Shown: positions 16,361 to 24,380, numbered from the stretch's first letter. The stretch: DNA of 64,000 bases from a virus (IMGVR_UViG_3300042450_002433:1-64000); one strand, 5' to 3'. Program-made: numbers and translations. Notes: generated by a model not told the origin, from the sequence alone.

Positions 16361-16452
16361 CTCCGAAGGAACGGGATATCTAAACCAACTGCTAGTGGAG
16401 CAGTTTTACCCAAGTGAGAGCGACTTATCGCTCAGAAAGAGATTGAGAAACT
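16361..16452 (+). other. Structured leader
   Basis: Two hairpins, ACTGCtagtggaGCAGT and GAGCGActtaTCGCTC, lie between the two genes. The second ends about 16 nt before the next start and may affect its translation. Confidence 0.4.
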
Positions 16453-16782
16453 ATGGCTACGAGTACAATGAATCGCAAGGCTGTTAAGAACACGAAGAGC
16501 AACGGAACCCGCCGTTCATACATCTCCGCACAGAACCTTATGGAAGGTGATGAGTTTGTGATGCGCGGCGAGTCGAATGTCTTCGTTGAGAAGATCGTTC
16601 GTAATGAGGCGAAGAATTCCGTCACCGTTACCTTCTGCAATGACATGAAGCGTAAGTATGTGTGGAATGATCGTGCGCTCATCATTGAGACCGCAAGTCG
16701 GAATGCGTATCGCCGTAACTCCTTGCGCCGCAATGGTTATCAGAACTACTTCGATGTTCTCGAAGAGCAGTTCGGAGTCTGA
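16453..16782 (+). CDS. Small basic phage protein of unknown function
   Basis: 109 residues, basic at both ends. Residues 25-75 form beta strands (GDEFVMRGESNVFVEKIV, NSVTVTFCNDM) like a small barrel of the SH3 or OB type. The C-terminus is Arg/Asn-rich. A nucleic-acid-binding role is possible. A strong terminator follows, so this gene ends the transcript starting at about 15390. Confidence 0.65.
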   Translation: MATSTMNRKAVKNTKSNGTRRSYISAQNLMEGDEFVMRGESNVFVEKIVRNEAKNSVTVTFCNDMKRKYVWNDRALIIETASRNAYRRNSLRRNGYQNYFDVLEEQFGV

Positions 16783-16815
16783 TAACTTACTCAGTCTGAA
16801 CATCTTAACTTAGAG

Positions 16816-16849
16816 CATCCCCTGCCGAAAGGTGGGGGATGTTTTTTTA
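16816..16849 (+). terminator. Rho-independent terminator
   Basis: CATCCCC(T)GCC pairs with GG(T)GGGGGATG around a GAAA-like loop, followed by eight T residues. Confidence 0.9.
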
Positions 16850-16879
16850 TTATCGGACGCAATGTATCGGCCATACCTA

Positions 16880-16908
16880 TTGACAGGCGGCTAAGGATAG
16901 ACTATTCT
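16880..16908 (+). promoter_or_regulatory. Sigma70-type promoter
   Basis: TTGACA at 16880-16885, 17 nt spacer, TATTCT at 16903-16908; leader of about 45 nt to the 16960 gene. Confidence 0.75.
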
Positions 16909-16959
16909 TTGGGTGTTGGAGGGGAGAACCCTTCCGAGACTCGATTAAAGGAGAACCAC

Positions 16960-17760
16960 ATGACTACGCTCAATTCAACATTTACGCCTCCTCCTGTGGA
17001 TCGTTACGCCGACATTCATGATGATGCGGCAGAGATGGTCATTACAGGCCCAGCCATAATCGATGTATATGTCAAAACCATTTACAACTCTCCAGTCCAT
17101 CGGGTATTAGATGTGAAGGTGGTTCCATTCGCAACTTATGTTACGGATCGGCACAATACGATTATTGATGTTTCGGCTGTTGTGCGAGTCGAAGCAACAG
17201 TTTGGAATAGTATTTCTCAGACTTTGTCGGTTGTCTCTCAGAATCTTGTACGAACCAAGGGTGGGCGATATGGTTATTTGGAACATGCAAAGCAATCAGA
17301 CTTGCATCAATACCTCGCGCACTCATTGAATCTAGTGAAGAGTTATTTTGAAAATGTCCCATTGGAGCGGAAAGATTATTGGGACAATGTTCCCAAACAA
17401 ATTTTGGTGGTAGATTCAAATGAGCGAGAAGAGATGCGTACAGTCTTCATCAACAGTTTGGTTGCTCGTGTTCGCGAAGAGTTGAAGACTAACGATCCGA
17501 TCAAGAAGGGCAGTACGATCAAGGTTGTGCGTGGAAGAAAAATCCCACATGGCACAACGGGTGTTGTGTTTTGGTCGGGAGTAAGTCAGTGGGGTTTGCG
17601 GTACGGATTTAAGGATTCGAGCGGAACTGTGTTTTGGGCTGCTGCGGGTAATGTTGAACTTGATGGGCAGATTGATGACGCAACTGTTATTGCTGAGGCA
17701 AAGAAGCGATATGAGCAGGATCATGTAGCAAAGAATGTCTTCGGTTCGTCTCGGGCATAA
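16960..17760 (+). CDS. Phage protein of unknown function with KOW-like C-terminal segment
   Basis: 266 residues. The start at 16960 has AAAGGAG at good distance; the longer frame from 16909 was rejected. The middle is a beta-rich domain of unknown type. Near residues 185-235, IKVVRGRKIPHGTTGVVFWSG followed by GLRYGFKDSSG (written here in two parts) looks like a KOW-type RNA- or protein-binding barrel. It is a single-gene unit between a promoter and a terminator. Function unknown. Confidence 0.7.
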   Translation: MTTLNSTFTPPPVDRYADIHDDAAEMVITGPAIIDVYVKTIYNSPVHRVLDVKVVPFATYVTDRHNTIIDVSAVVRVEATVWNSISQTLSVVSQNLVRTKGGRYGYLEHAKQSDLHQYLAHSLNLVKSYFENVPLERKDYWDNVPKQILVVDSNEREEMRTVFINSLVARVREELKTNDPIKKGSTIKVVRGRKIPHGTTGVVFWSGVSQWGLRYGFKDSSGTVFWAAAGNVELDGQIDDATVIAEAKKRYEQDHVAKNVFGSSRA

Positions 17761-17793
17761 GATTTTGCCTGATTGGTAAGTGTTTTTTATTTT

Positions 17794-17820
17794 AACCCCT
17801 GTCATGTACAGGGGTTTTTC
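17794..17820 (+). terminator. Rho-independent terminator
   Basis: AACCCCTGT-catg-ACAGGGGTT followed by TTTC. Confidence 0.85.
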
Positions 17821-17825
17821 ATATC

Positions 17826-17833
17826 TATAAATA
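17826..17833 (+). promoter_or_regulatory. Late-type promoter (exact TATAAATA)
   Basis: An exact T4 late-promoter octamer directly after a terminator and 20 nt before the 17854 gene. Confidence 0.65.
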
Positions 17834-17853
17834 ACGGATCAGGAGGTCTTACT

Positions 17854-18000
17854 ATGGCAAGCAGTAGAGGCGGGTTCAACAATAGGAACCAACGAACAAA
17901 AAAACAAATGACTCTTATCAAAAAAACTAATCGTAAGCGGAATCTTGAGGGATGCGCTGCTAAAAAGATTGCGATCAAGGAGATGAAAAATGACCAATAA
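17854..18000 (+). CDS. Very small basic protein
   Basis: 48 residues, rich in Lys, Arg and Asn (13 K and 6 R), probably nucleic-acid binding. An AGGAGG Shine-Dalgarno 6 nt upstream decides the start; the longer frame begins inside the terminator. It overlaps the next gene by 11 nt. It may be a small packaged or condensing protein. Confidence 0.6.
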   Translation: MASSRGGFNNRNQRTKKQMTLIKKTNRKRNLEGCAAKKIAIKEMKNDQ

Positions 18001-18367
18001 CAATGATATGATTTCTCAGGCAATGGGAATCTTGGGAGGTTCCAAGAAGGAGACAGCCCCGCAGAAGGCTCAGGTAGCCTCCGAGACAGGAAAGTCGCTA
18101 CCGAAGCCATGGCTTCTCAAGGAGACCCCACAGACACACACAGCGGCTCCCACCCACAGACAGACTGATACGGTTCAGCCCACACAGGAGATTACCTCCA
18201 AGGTTTCCCGTGCAGAGCGGATTGTTGTCAAGGAACTTGCACGATATGCGGCTCTCCATTCTTCTATTTTGGAGATGAAATATGAGATGGAACGGGGTGG
18301 CAATATTGCCCTGATCGAACAGCGACTTGACGAGACTCTTAAAAATGCAAAGGTTGTAATTAAGTAA
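17990..18367 (+). CDS. Phage protein of unknown function
   Basis: 125 residues. Residues 1-70 are low complexity (Lys, Thr, Pro, Gln). Residues 72-122 form a helical region with KVSRAERIVVKELARYAALHS. GGAGATGAAAA supplies the ribosome binding site inside the previous gene. The following gene starts 8 nt later, so the two probably act in the same pathway of virion assembly. Confidence 0.65.
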   Translation: MTNNNDMISQAMGILGGSKKETAPQKAQVASETGKSLPKPWLLKETPQTHTAAPTHRQTDTVQPTQEITSKVSRAERIVVKELARYAALHSSILEMKYEMERGGNIALIEQRLDETLKNAKVVIK

Positions 18368-18375
18368 GGAATCGA

Positions 18376-18828
18376 ATGTATCATTATCAACGCCAAATTA
18401 TTGCTGAAGCCGCAAAGTACCAAAAAGACCCAACTCCAAAGGAAGATACTCCTATGAAGGATCCTGAGGGGGCTATGGCAATAACACAACTTCGAAGCAT
18501 TATCGAAAAGGCAAATGATATACTTCCTACCCTTAAGGCAGAGTCACAGTTAGAGGCATGGGTGCAAAGTAAGATATCTTTAGCAGACGATTATATTACT
18601 ACCGTAAGAGATCATATCAAGCAGAATGCTGATGTGGTGGACGAGTCGGCTCATGTGTCGGAGCAGATCATCAAGCCAACCCGTATGGAGGTGCAGAAGC
18701 ACTTCGATGCACAGACAGGTTCACCGCGAGATCGGGTGCTGTCTACCGAACGGGCACTAATGGTTTCGGAACTCATGGTTGGCGATGATGGGGTAGTGAG
18801 CACTTATAAATTCAATGATTCTCCTTGA
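18376..18828 (+). CDS. Putative virion-associated protein with IAE cut site
   Basis: 150 residues. The N-terminus MYHYQRQIIAEAAKYQ contains IAE at 9-11 followed by A, a strong (L/I)xE site. A helical domain AMAITQLRSIIEKANDILP ... LEAWVQSKISLADDYI (about residues 35-75) matches a module I have seen repeatedly in head or neck-region proteins of marine T4-like phages, but its function is not known. The next gene starts with the near-identical MINDIQRRILAEAAKF. Confidence 0.75.
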   Translation: MYHYQRQIIAEAAKYQKDPTPKEDTPMKDPEGAMAITQLRSIIEKANDILPTLKAESQLEAWVQSKISLADDYITTVRDHIKQNADVVDESAHVSEQIIKPTRMEVQKHFDAQTGSPRDRVLSTERALMVSELMVGDDGVVSTYKFNDSP

Positions 18829-18852
18829 CACCTGCTGTGGGTGTGATATAGT
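18825..18852 (+). promoter_or_regulatory. Sigma70-type promoter
   Basis: TTGACA at 18825-18830, 16 nt spacer, TATAGT at 18847-18852. It overlaps the end of the previous gene and leaves a leader of about 150 nt before the 19012 gene. Confidence 0.8.
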
Positions 18853-18859
18853 ACATCCC

Positions 18860-18976
18860 ATGTAAAGCCGACCTGCGCCTCCGTAGTTGGGGTAATAAGA
18901 CAGGTGAAAGACTCTCTCCTAACGGGAGTTGCGGGGTGGTTCAACAGGTTCCCACTCTTTCTTAAAAATTAAACAG
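18860..18976 (+). other. Long structured leader
   Basis: About 120 nt of non-coding transcript with a CTCTCCtaaCGGGAG hairpin near 18913-18930 and a GTGG...CCAC pairing. No ORF or tRNA. It could be a regulatory leader or a small RNA. Confidence 0.4.
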
Positions 18977-18984
18977 ACTAAATA
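18977..18984 (+). promoter_or_regulatory. Late-type promoter octamer
   Basis: ACTAAATA 27 nt upstream of the 19012 start, which has a CAGGAGAG ribosome binding site. Confidence 0.5.
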
Positions 18985-19011
18985 CTTTCCAATACAGGAG
19001 AGTATAAGTCC

Positions 19012-20643
19012 ATGATTAATGATATCCAAAGAAGAATTTTAGCAGAAGCCGCCAAGTTTGGTGGCTCTAATATTTCAAGTGCACAGATAATTGCCAATGA
19101 ACTGAATGAAACAAATCATCAGTCATTCATGAATGGTGGTGCAGGGGGTGTAGCCACTTTCGGATTTGGCAAAGCACAGTTCGAAGGAAAGATGCGTCAA
19201 TTGCTCATGAAAATGGGCTTTGAAAAGGGCATCAACAAGATGGATATCAATGGCAACAAGATGGTTCTTTACTTTGCCAATAGTGCAAAGGCAAATGATT
19301 TTGTCATTACCTTTAATGGTCTTGTTAAGAGAAGCAGCAAGGGATCACCCGCAACGCTCAGTACCTCGTTTGACAAGATTAAGTCTCCTGCGGGAACGAA
19401 CGCAGTCGTTACGGTTGACTTCAGTATGATGAAGACCGAGGACTTGGAGAACGGATCGGATGTGTTTGTCATGCTTGAGGCTCTATATGAAAACAGCATC
19501 GAGGAAGCCAAGACAAAAAATACTCATGTTACAAGTGTTCCCGCAGGTGCTTCTGAAAAAGAATTTGCCAAGGCTCGTGCCGCGAATCCGTATCGAGTTC
19601 GTCTTGGCAAAGGTAAACCTGCTGGTGCACCCGCCGATAAGGTGAAAGAAGATATTGAAGAGAGTGCTTCAAAGGCTGCACTCGAAGACTTCATGTATGC
19701 CCTACCCAAGGCTGCTATTGAGGAACTTCGACCTGTGATGAAGATGAAGCAGGGTGTTGGACGCATGGCAAAGATCACCGCTGTACTCAAGAAGCACGGA
19801 ATCACACAGAAGTTTATGGGTGCATTTCCCACATCAGTAGTGAATGATTACTTCGACACCTTCCACGGTGAGAGCGTTGAACTCGAATCTGACGGAATCA
19901 ATGAATCAATGAATAATTATCTTGCCTTCTACAACGGCAAGAAGATCACCGTTCAGGCAGAAACTTCATACAAGGCTCAACTCAAGGCTATTGAGATGTT
20001 CAAGGCTCCCGCAAGCAAGAAACACATGGTCAATGTAAAACTTGCAGGTGGAGGTGCATTAGCCAACAATGAGAGCGTTGAGGAAAATGAGGAAAAGATT
20101 GACGAGCAAAGTGTTGCAAGACGATTAGGACAAACTATTGGGGCACTTCGACACGGCAAGCCAACTCCTAAAGATCGGTTAGACGATTTAACCGTTGAAA
20201 GAAAACGAAGAGACTATCAGAAAAAACTTAAAAATGATCCAGTCTTTCAAGCGCAAAATGCTGCTGCCAAAAAGGAAGAGCAAGATTATATCAAAGCAGA
20301 AATTGCACGCTTGAAAACCTTTTTGACAAAGGAAGAAGTCGAGAGCGTTGAGGAATCACTTGCTCAACCTGACGAAAAGGTCATTGGTATTTTCTATGAG
20401 AAGACACAGAATAATGTATTTGAGTATCGCATGTCAACCGATCCATGGGGCAAGAGCCACGGTCTTCCACACGAAGTCTGTGTCGGCCCAAGGAACTTTG
20501 TAAGCGGAGCAAAAGTCAATTGGAGAGCAGCGAATGTCAAAGCCACCGTCTGCTATATTGCCGTTGATGAGTTGGAAGATGGCAAGCCCGACATCGACAA
20601 GTGGAACATCAAGAAGCACTTTAAGTATGTGAAGGCAAACTGA
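19012..20643 (+). CDS. Large multi-segment virion precursor-like protein
   Basis: 543 residues. MINDIQRRILAEAAKF has LAE at 10-12 followed by A. Several compact segments are joined by acidic linkers containing ESVE (near residues 285, 365 and 445), the layout of head precursor proteins cut by the prohead protease. One segment, YLAFYNGKKITVQAETSY (about 303-320) followed by a KKHMVNVKLA strand, is a small domain common in marine T4-like phage head proteins. The last 100 residues are a separate domain containing two Cys. Probably packaged; activity unknown. Two promoters, early and late type, precede it. Confidence 0.75.
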   Translation: MINDIQRRILAEAAKFGGSNISSAQIIANELNETNHQSFMNGGAGGVATFGFGKAQFEGKMRQLLMKMGFEKGINKMDINGNKMVLYFANSAKANDFVITFNGLVKRSSKGSPATLSTSFDKIKSPAGTNAVVTVDFSMMKTEDLENGSDVFVMLEALYENSIEEAKTKNTHVTSVPAGASEKEFAKARAANPYRVRLGKGKPAGAPADKVKEDIEESASKAALEDFMYALPKAAIEELRPVMKMKQGVGRMAKITAVLKKHGITQKFMGAFPTSVVNDYFDTFHGESVELESDGINESMNNYLAFYNGKKITVQAETSYKAQLKAIEMFKAPASKKHMVNVKLAGGGALANNESVEENEEKIDEQSVARRLGQTIGALRHGKPTPKDRLDDLTVERKRRDYQKKLKNDPVFQAQNAAAKKEEQDYIKAEIARLKTFLTKEEVESVEESLAQPDEKVIGIFYEKTQNNVFEYRMSTDPWGKSHGLPHEVCVGPRNFVSGAKVNWRAANVKATVCYIAVDELEDGKPDIDKWNIKKHFKYVKAN

Positions 20644-20680
20644 GTAACAAAGATTCTGTTGAAGTTCAAAAAAATGATAA

Positions 20681-20715
20681 GCCCCTGCCAACGAATGGCG
20701 GGGGTTTGTCTTTTA
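20681..20715 (+). terminator. Rho-independent terminator
   Basis: GCCCCTGCCA pairs with TGGCGGGGGT, then TTGTCTTTT. The sequence is closely similar to the terminator at 2330. Confidence 0.85.
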
Positions 20716-20767
20716 ATTTGATTGGAGTATGGTAAGAATGTGTTCAGACAGGCAGTCCACTGATATA

Positions 20768-20804
20768 GATACACGCACCTCCCGAATAATCGGTAGGTGT
20801 AAAA
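20768..20804 (+). promoter_or_regulatory. Hairpin next to the ribosome binding site
   Basis: ACACGCACCTCCCGA pairs imperfectly with TCGGTAGGTGT just before AAAAGGAG. It could occlude the ribosome binding site of the outer-membrane-protein gene or protect the 5' end. Confidence 0.4.
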
Positions 20805-20819
20805 GGAGAAATGATAGAA

Positions 20820-21608
20820 ATGAGAAATACGAATACACTCGCATCAGGTTTGGCAATCGCAGTTTCAACAATTGCTTTTGCACAAACTGCCGATGTTGTT
20901 CCTGTTGCCGTCACACCTGCTAATACAACAGCAAGTGCTTCTGCATGGAATCTGAATTGGTCGTTCGATGAAACTGCGGAGATGCATACCTTCAAGTCAG
21001 GTGGAAGTACTCTTCTTGGTTTGAATCAGAATCTCGGAGTCGATATCACTAAGGACATTAGTATGAATCTCAATGTCCCTGTGTATACCCAAGACGATAA
21101 CACCACCATCGGTGATATCTCTCTCGGTGGATCGTGGACTTTAAAGGAGGGAAAGAATGATACTATTGGCACATGGGATTTGGCTTTTGGCGGCGGTATC
21201 TACATTCCTGTTGGTTCGGAGTATTTCCGTTCGGCAAATGTCAATCCGTTTATCAATGGAAAGTTTGACTGCAAGGCGTGGGTCTTCGACTTTACACAAA
21301 CCGCAGAGTATCGGTTTGATGGCGGCGAGGCATATATTACTTGGCTCGGCGCGATGACCAACTCCGATGTACTGACTCTTGAAAGTAATCTTTCATACGA
21401 GTGGAATGCATTTGACTTCGGTGTTCAGTTTGATCAAGTTTATTATGTTAACAGTGGAGAGTCGCAACTCTTCCTTGGCCCTGTTGCCAATTGGAAAGTT
21501 GCTTCGAGTGTTGATCTAAACATGGGAGTCTTAATTCCTGTGAGTCAGAATGTCGATACCCCCGAGGCGAATGCAATCGTCACGGCAGGTATCGGTATTA
21601 AGTTTTGA
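20820..21608 (+). CDS. Predicted outer-membrane beta-barrel protein
   Basis: 262 residues. Residues 1-22 form a signal peptide (MRNTN, hydrophobic core, AFA cut before QTADVV). The mature part is a series of alternating amphipathic strands with aromatic girdles (WNLNWSFDE, MNLNVPVYT, WDLAFGGGIYI, WVFDFTQTAEY, AVNWKV-like repeats) and ends GIGIKF, with the terminal Phe used by the outer-membrane assembly machinery. No plug or OmpA-like peptidoglycan domain is visible. The start at 20820 is preferred because AAGGAG is 11 nt away, while the ATG at 20811 leaves only 2 nt. A phage-encoded porin-like protein could alter the host surface, block superinfection or affect permeability; none of these is shown by the sequence. 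Confidence 0.75.
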   Translation: MRNTNTLASGLAIAVSTIAFAQTADVVPVAVTPANTTASASAWNLNWSFDETAEMHTFKSGGSTLLGLNQNLGVDITKDISMNLNVPVYTQDDNTTIGDISLGGSWTLKEGKNDTIGTWDLAFGGGIYIPVGSEYFRSANVNPFINGKFDCKAWVFDFTQTAEYRFDGGEAYITWLGAMTNSDVLTLESNLSYEWNAFDFGVQFDQVYYVNSGESQLFLGPVANWKVASSVDLNMGVLIPVSQNVDTPEANAIVTAGIGIKF

Positions 21609-21655
21609 GTTCGGTTACCCAATTCATTTAATTTTCAATAAAGGAGAAATAAAAA

Positions 21656-21808
21656 ATGAGCAATAAGTGCCCCGTTACTGACTGTGGTTTCTGCTGGAAG
21701 AACCCGAAGCATTTGGTTCTTGCCCTCGCTATCCTCCCATTCACCCTCAAGGGAGTGAATGTTCTGTGGGAAGCAGTTCATACAGCCGTTACTTCGCTAA
21801 CCAAGTAA
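21656..21808 (+). CDS. Small Cys-containing membrane-associated peptide
   Basis: 50 residues, starting 48 nt after the barrel protein with an AAAGGAGAAAT ribosome binding site. MSNKCPVTDCGFCW has three Cys, like a metal or Fe-S ligand set; a hydrophobic stretch (HLVLALAILPFTLKGVNVLW) follows. It is probably co-transcribed with the outer-membrane protein and ends before a terminator. Function unknown. Confidence 0.7.
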   Translation: MSNKCPVTDCGFCWKNPKHLVLALAILPFTLKGVNVLWEAVHTAVTSLTK

Positions 21809-21829
21809 GTCTAAACTTACATCTAATAG

Positions 21830-21858
21830 AGGGGGGGGGTCTTCGGATCCCCCCCTTT
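21830..21858 (+). terminator. Rho-independent terminator
   Basis: A G-run of nine followed by TCTTCGGA and a C-run of seven then TTTTC, with a UUCG-type loop. Confidence 0.9.
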
Positions 21859-21867
21859 TCCATTCCG

Positions 21868-21875
21868 ACTAAATA
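21868..21875 (+). promoter_or_regulatory. Late-type promoter octamer
   Basis: ACTAAATA between a terminator and the ATG at 21881, which is only 5 nt away. Confidence 0.55.
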
Positions 21876-21880
21876 AAGGG

Positions 21881-22171
21881 ATGAAGAGTTTTCTCCAACA
21901 TGTCATGGAAAATACAACGGCAAACATGGTCTACTTTGGAACAAACGGTGCAGGGTTTGCCGTTGACACTGTATCGTCTAACTTCGATGTTGATCAGTGG
22001 GGAGAAAAACATGACAACATGAAACCATGGGAAGTTCGAAATGCAGAAGATGCTACCACCCGAAGAACTCATCTTTTACGATGGATGAAAGCCTCAAGCA
22101 AATTCCAAGCACGAGCAGTCAATGACAGCAGCGTACCACTAACTCCAGATTGGCAGTCAAGAAAACGATGA
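21881..22171 (+). CDS. Putative capsid-targeted protein of unknown function
   Basis: 96 residues. MKSFLQHVMENTTANMV fits the capsid-targeting form, with VME at residues 8-10 (Val in place of Leu/Ile). The remainder is polar with a small strand-rich core and a basic C-terminus. It overlaps the next gene by 4 nt. Confidence 0.7.
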   Translation: MKSFLQHVMENTTANMVYFGTNGAGFAVDTVSSNFDVDQWGEKHDNMKPWEVRNAEDATTRRTHLLRWMKASSKFQARAVNDSSVPLTPDWQSRKR

Positions 22172-23094
22172 AGACCTTTAACATATATCTCAATGAAAGA
22201 TACGATGGCGATGGCGATTGTATGGATGCCGCAGCAAACTATATGATGCGATGCCATTCTGCTTTCTTTGGGGAACAGGAAAAGAATATGAAAGGTGCGG
22301 TTCTCGTCCATGCACTTGTTTGGGGTCAGGGTACTTGTATGGGAATGCGATTCCCTCATGCGTGGGTTGAGAACGGAGATACGGTTATTGACAAATCAAA
22401 CGGACGAGATATCCGTATGGACAAAAGAGTATATTATGCGATGGGGCAGGTTAAGCCAAAGGAAACAGGTACATATAAAGTCTACACATATCAAGAGATG
22501 AAGAAGAAGTTAACTTCGACTCGTCATTATGGCCCATGGGATCTTGATGAACGCCTTGAAGAAACTACCATCTCAAGCAAAAGACAAATTGGTAAGCGAA
22601 ATAGACAAATCAGTTCAAGTCTTTTATCTGCACTCAAAGAAAATGTAGAAGAGGGAATCGTAACTGATCGTCCGACAACGGGACACTATCAAGGCAACCG
22701 ACAGTTATCGCGACAAAGTGTCGCAACAAATGTTCCTATGGTTTCGTGGAATGATCTCAAGCGACTAGAGAGTGTTCTTGATAATATGTTTGTTGCTGCT
22801 AAACTCGATATCAAGTTCACCAAACATTTTTTTGAACGAATGAATGGAAGTCGTGGATATGGCAGCAATGTCAGCATCGCAGAAATTCAAGATGCCTTTC
22901 GAAAAACTTATGCGAAGTATGCACAAAAGATTTACTCACATCCTGCCGATTGGAAGGCAATCATATTGGATGTCGGCAAAAGTCTTAATATGCCATTCAC
23001 TCTTGAGTGGGACGGTAAGATGAAAAAGATGGTAATGCTCACCGCGATGAAGAAGCAAAACTTTATGAGTCCCGATCCTAAGTTGCCCGTATGA
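22168..23094 (+). CDS. Putative capsid-targeted two-domain protein: cysteine hydrolase-like plus toxin-like C-terminus
   Basis: 308 residues. The start at 22168 (ATGA overlap) gives MKTFNIYLNERYDGDG with LNE at residues 8-10. Residues 15-95 have GDCMDAAANYM, then VHALVWGQG and FPHAWVENGDTVIDKSNG: a Cys, a His in HAWVE and an Asp in order, as in papain-fold hydrolases. The C-terminal domain (about 215-308) has FTKHFFERMNG ... EIQDAFRKTY ... NMPFTLEWDGKMKKMVMLTAMKK (quoted in pieces), a domain common at the ends of marine phage proteins and faintly like BrnT/RelE-type toxins. The two domains are joined by a Ser/Arg/Gln-rich linker. Both functions are inferred. Confidence 0.75.
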   Translation: MKTFNIYLNERYDGDGDCMDAAANYMMRCHSAFFGEQEKNMKGAVLVHALVWGQGTCMGMRFPHAWVENGDTVIDKSNGRDIRMDKRVYYAMGQVKPKETGTYKVYTYQEMKKKLTSTRHYGPWDLDERLEETTISSKRQIGKRNRQISSSLLSALKENVEEGIVTDRPTTGHYQGNRQLSRQSVATNVPMVSWNDLKRLESVLDNMFVAAKLDIKFTKHFFERMNGSRGYGSNVSIAEIQDAFRKTYAKYAQKIYSHPADWKAIILDVGKSLNMPFTLEWDGKMKKMVMLTAMKKQNFMSPDPKLPV

Positions 23095-23276
23095 AAGAAG
23101 ATATCATTCAAAAAGGTAAAGATTGGTTTCAATTCCAAAAGGGAATGGCAGACTATCTTCTTGCTGCAAACTCCAAGAAAAAGTATAGCAAGAGTAAGAC
23201 CAAGGCGATTCCCAATGATACTGTTATAGCCCCACACTCGGCGCAAAAATCAAACATCATAATGACAAGACTATAA
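23091..23276 (+). CDS. Small basic protein of unknown function
   Basis: 61 residues, overlapping the preceding stop by 4 nt. Lys-rich (12 K), with an aromatic helix WFQFQKGMADYLLAAN. Its coupling to the upstream gene suggests an accessory or antidote-like role, but there is no direct evidence. Confidence 0.65.
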   Translation: MKEDIIQKGKDWFQFQKGMADYLLAANSKKKYSKSKTKAIPNDTVIAPHSAQKSNIIMTRL

Positions 23277-23279
23277 ATA
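23272..23279 (+). promoter_or_regulatory. Late-type promoter (exact TATAAATA)
   Basis: An exact T4-type octamer overlapping the stop of the previous gene; the ATG at 23288 is 8 nt downstream and AGGAG overlaps the octamer end. Confidence 0.65.
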
Positions 23280-23287
23280 GGAGACAT

Positions 23288-24349
23288 ATGAAAACCTTTT
23301 TCCAATTACGAAACGAATACGATCATGAGCAGAATATAACATTCTATGAGGAACTTAATAAGTACCTCGAAGAGAAGTTGCTTATTGTGGGTAAGGGTGC
23401 CAACTATGGTCAGGCTGTTATTCTTGCAGGTGGTGCTGGCTCAGGCAAATCATTTGCCGCAACGAATCTCATGCAGGGAGAGAAATTTAAAATTTTCAAT
23501 CCCGATGATATCAAAGACATGCTTCTAAAGATGAGAGACAATCTCATCAACAGTAAAACAGGATTGCCAAAATCACAAAGCCTCAAAGATATGGTTCCTG
23601 TTCTACAGGATCTCGATCTTTTAAATCCTGACGATACAGGGAGACTTCATATGTTAGTGAAGGGAATGAAAGCAGAACACAAAAAACTTGCTTACTTCTT
23701 CACCGATAAAACTCGAAGTGTACTTCCAAATGTTATGTTTGATGCTACTCTCAAAGACATGGGAGCACTTACGAGTACCTTGAAGGGTGATGAGGGAATG
23801 TTGCATTGGCTAAAATTGGCGGGATATAAACCAGAAAATATTCACATCGTATGGATTCTCACTGATTATAAGATTGCACTACAGCAAAACCTGACTCGCG
23901 AAAGAGTTGTTGCATCTGAGATTCTGTTTCAGACACATCGAGGCGCAGCAGGTACGATGAAAGATATTCTATTCTCGTCTTATCCTCAACTCGGAATCAA
24001 TGGTGATGTTGCTGTTATAATGGGTGGAAAGAACAATACGATTGAACTTCAAAAGGGTGGAGAATACACATACAAGTCAGGCCCGAATAGAGGAAAAACT
24101 ATCAGGCTTGACCGAACGATTGATGGCGTTGCTATCATGGATTTTAAATATTTCCGTGTGAAGAATGCAGGAAGCAGAGAGATCAATCGCGAGGCTCTTG
24201 TTTCAATTGTTGACTACATCAAGAGTTATGCACCAACCCCTACTGACACGGCTGAAAGAACATTACATGATGTTCTCAGGAACATAGCCAAAAGTGGAGG
24301 AAAACAGGTTCATCCAACAACTTTGAAGGCTATAGGAATTTCCACTTGA
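23288..24349 (+). CDS. Zeta-toxin-like P-loop kinase with capsid-targeting-type N-terminus
   Basis: 353 residues. Walker A GGAGSGKS at about 47-54, followed by KIFNPDDIKDMLLK and a helical region, resembles zeta-toxin/UDP-N-acetylglucosamine kinase-like and related phage P-loop proteins. VIWILTDYKIALQQNLTRERVV (about 195-216, given in part) carries a conserved Arg pair suited to a kinase lid. MKTFFQLRNEYDHEQ has the targeting form but RNE instead of a good cut site. No obvious antitoxin is adjacent, and delivery from the particle would make one unnecessary. Substrate not established. Confidence 0.75.
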   Translation: MKTFFQLRNEYDHEQNITFYEELNKYLEEKLLIVGKGANYGQAVILAGGAGSGKSFAATNLMQGEKFKIFNPDDIKDMLLKMRDNLINSKTGLPKSQSLKDMVPVLQDLDLLNPDDTGRLHMLVKGMKAEHKKLAYFFTDKTRSVLPNVMFDATLKDMGALTSTLKGDEGMLHWLKLAGYKPENIHIVWILTDYKIALQQNLTRERVVASEILFQTHRGAAGTMKDILFSSYPQLGINGDVAVIMGGKNNTIELQKGGEYTYKSGPNRGKTIRLDRTIDGVAIMDFKYFRVKNAGSREINREALVSIVDYIKSYAPTPTDTAERTLHDVLRNIAKSGGKQVHPTTLKAIGIST

Positions 24350-24374
24350 CAAGCACCCCTGTTTGAGGTAGTAT
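24346..24374 (+). promoter_or_regulatory. Sigma70-type promoter abutting a start codon
   Basis: TTGACA at 24346-24351, 17 nt spacer, TAGTAT at 24369-24374; ATG at 24381. Confidence 0.7.
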
Positions 24375-24380
24375 TAAGAA

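Noticed and set aside
18860-18976. Possible tRNA in the 19012 leader
   Set aside because: A GGTTCAA-like string and a C/G stem are present but no acceptor stem or anticodon arm can be formed.
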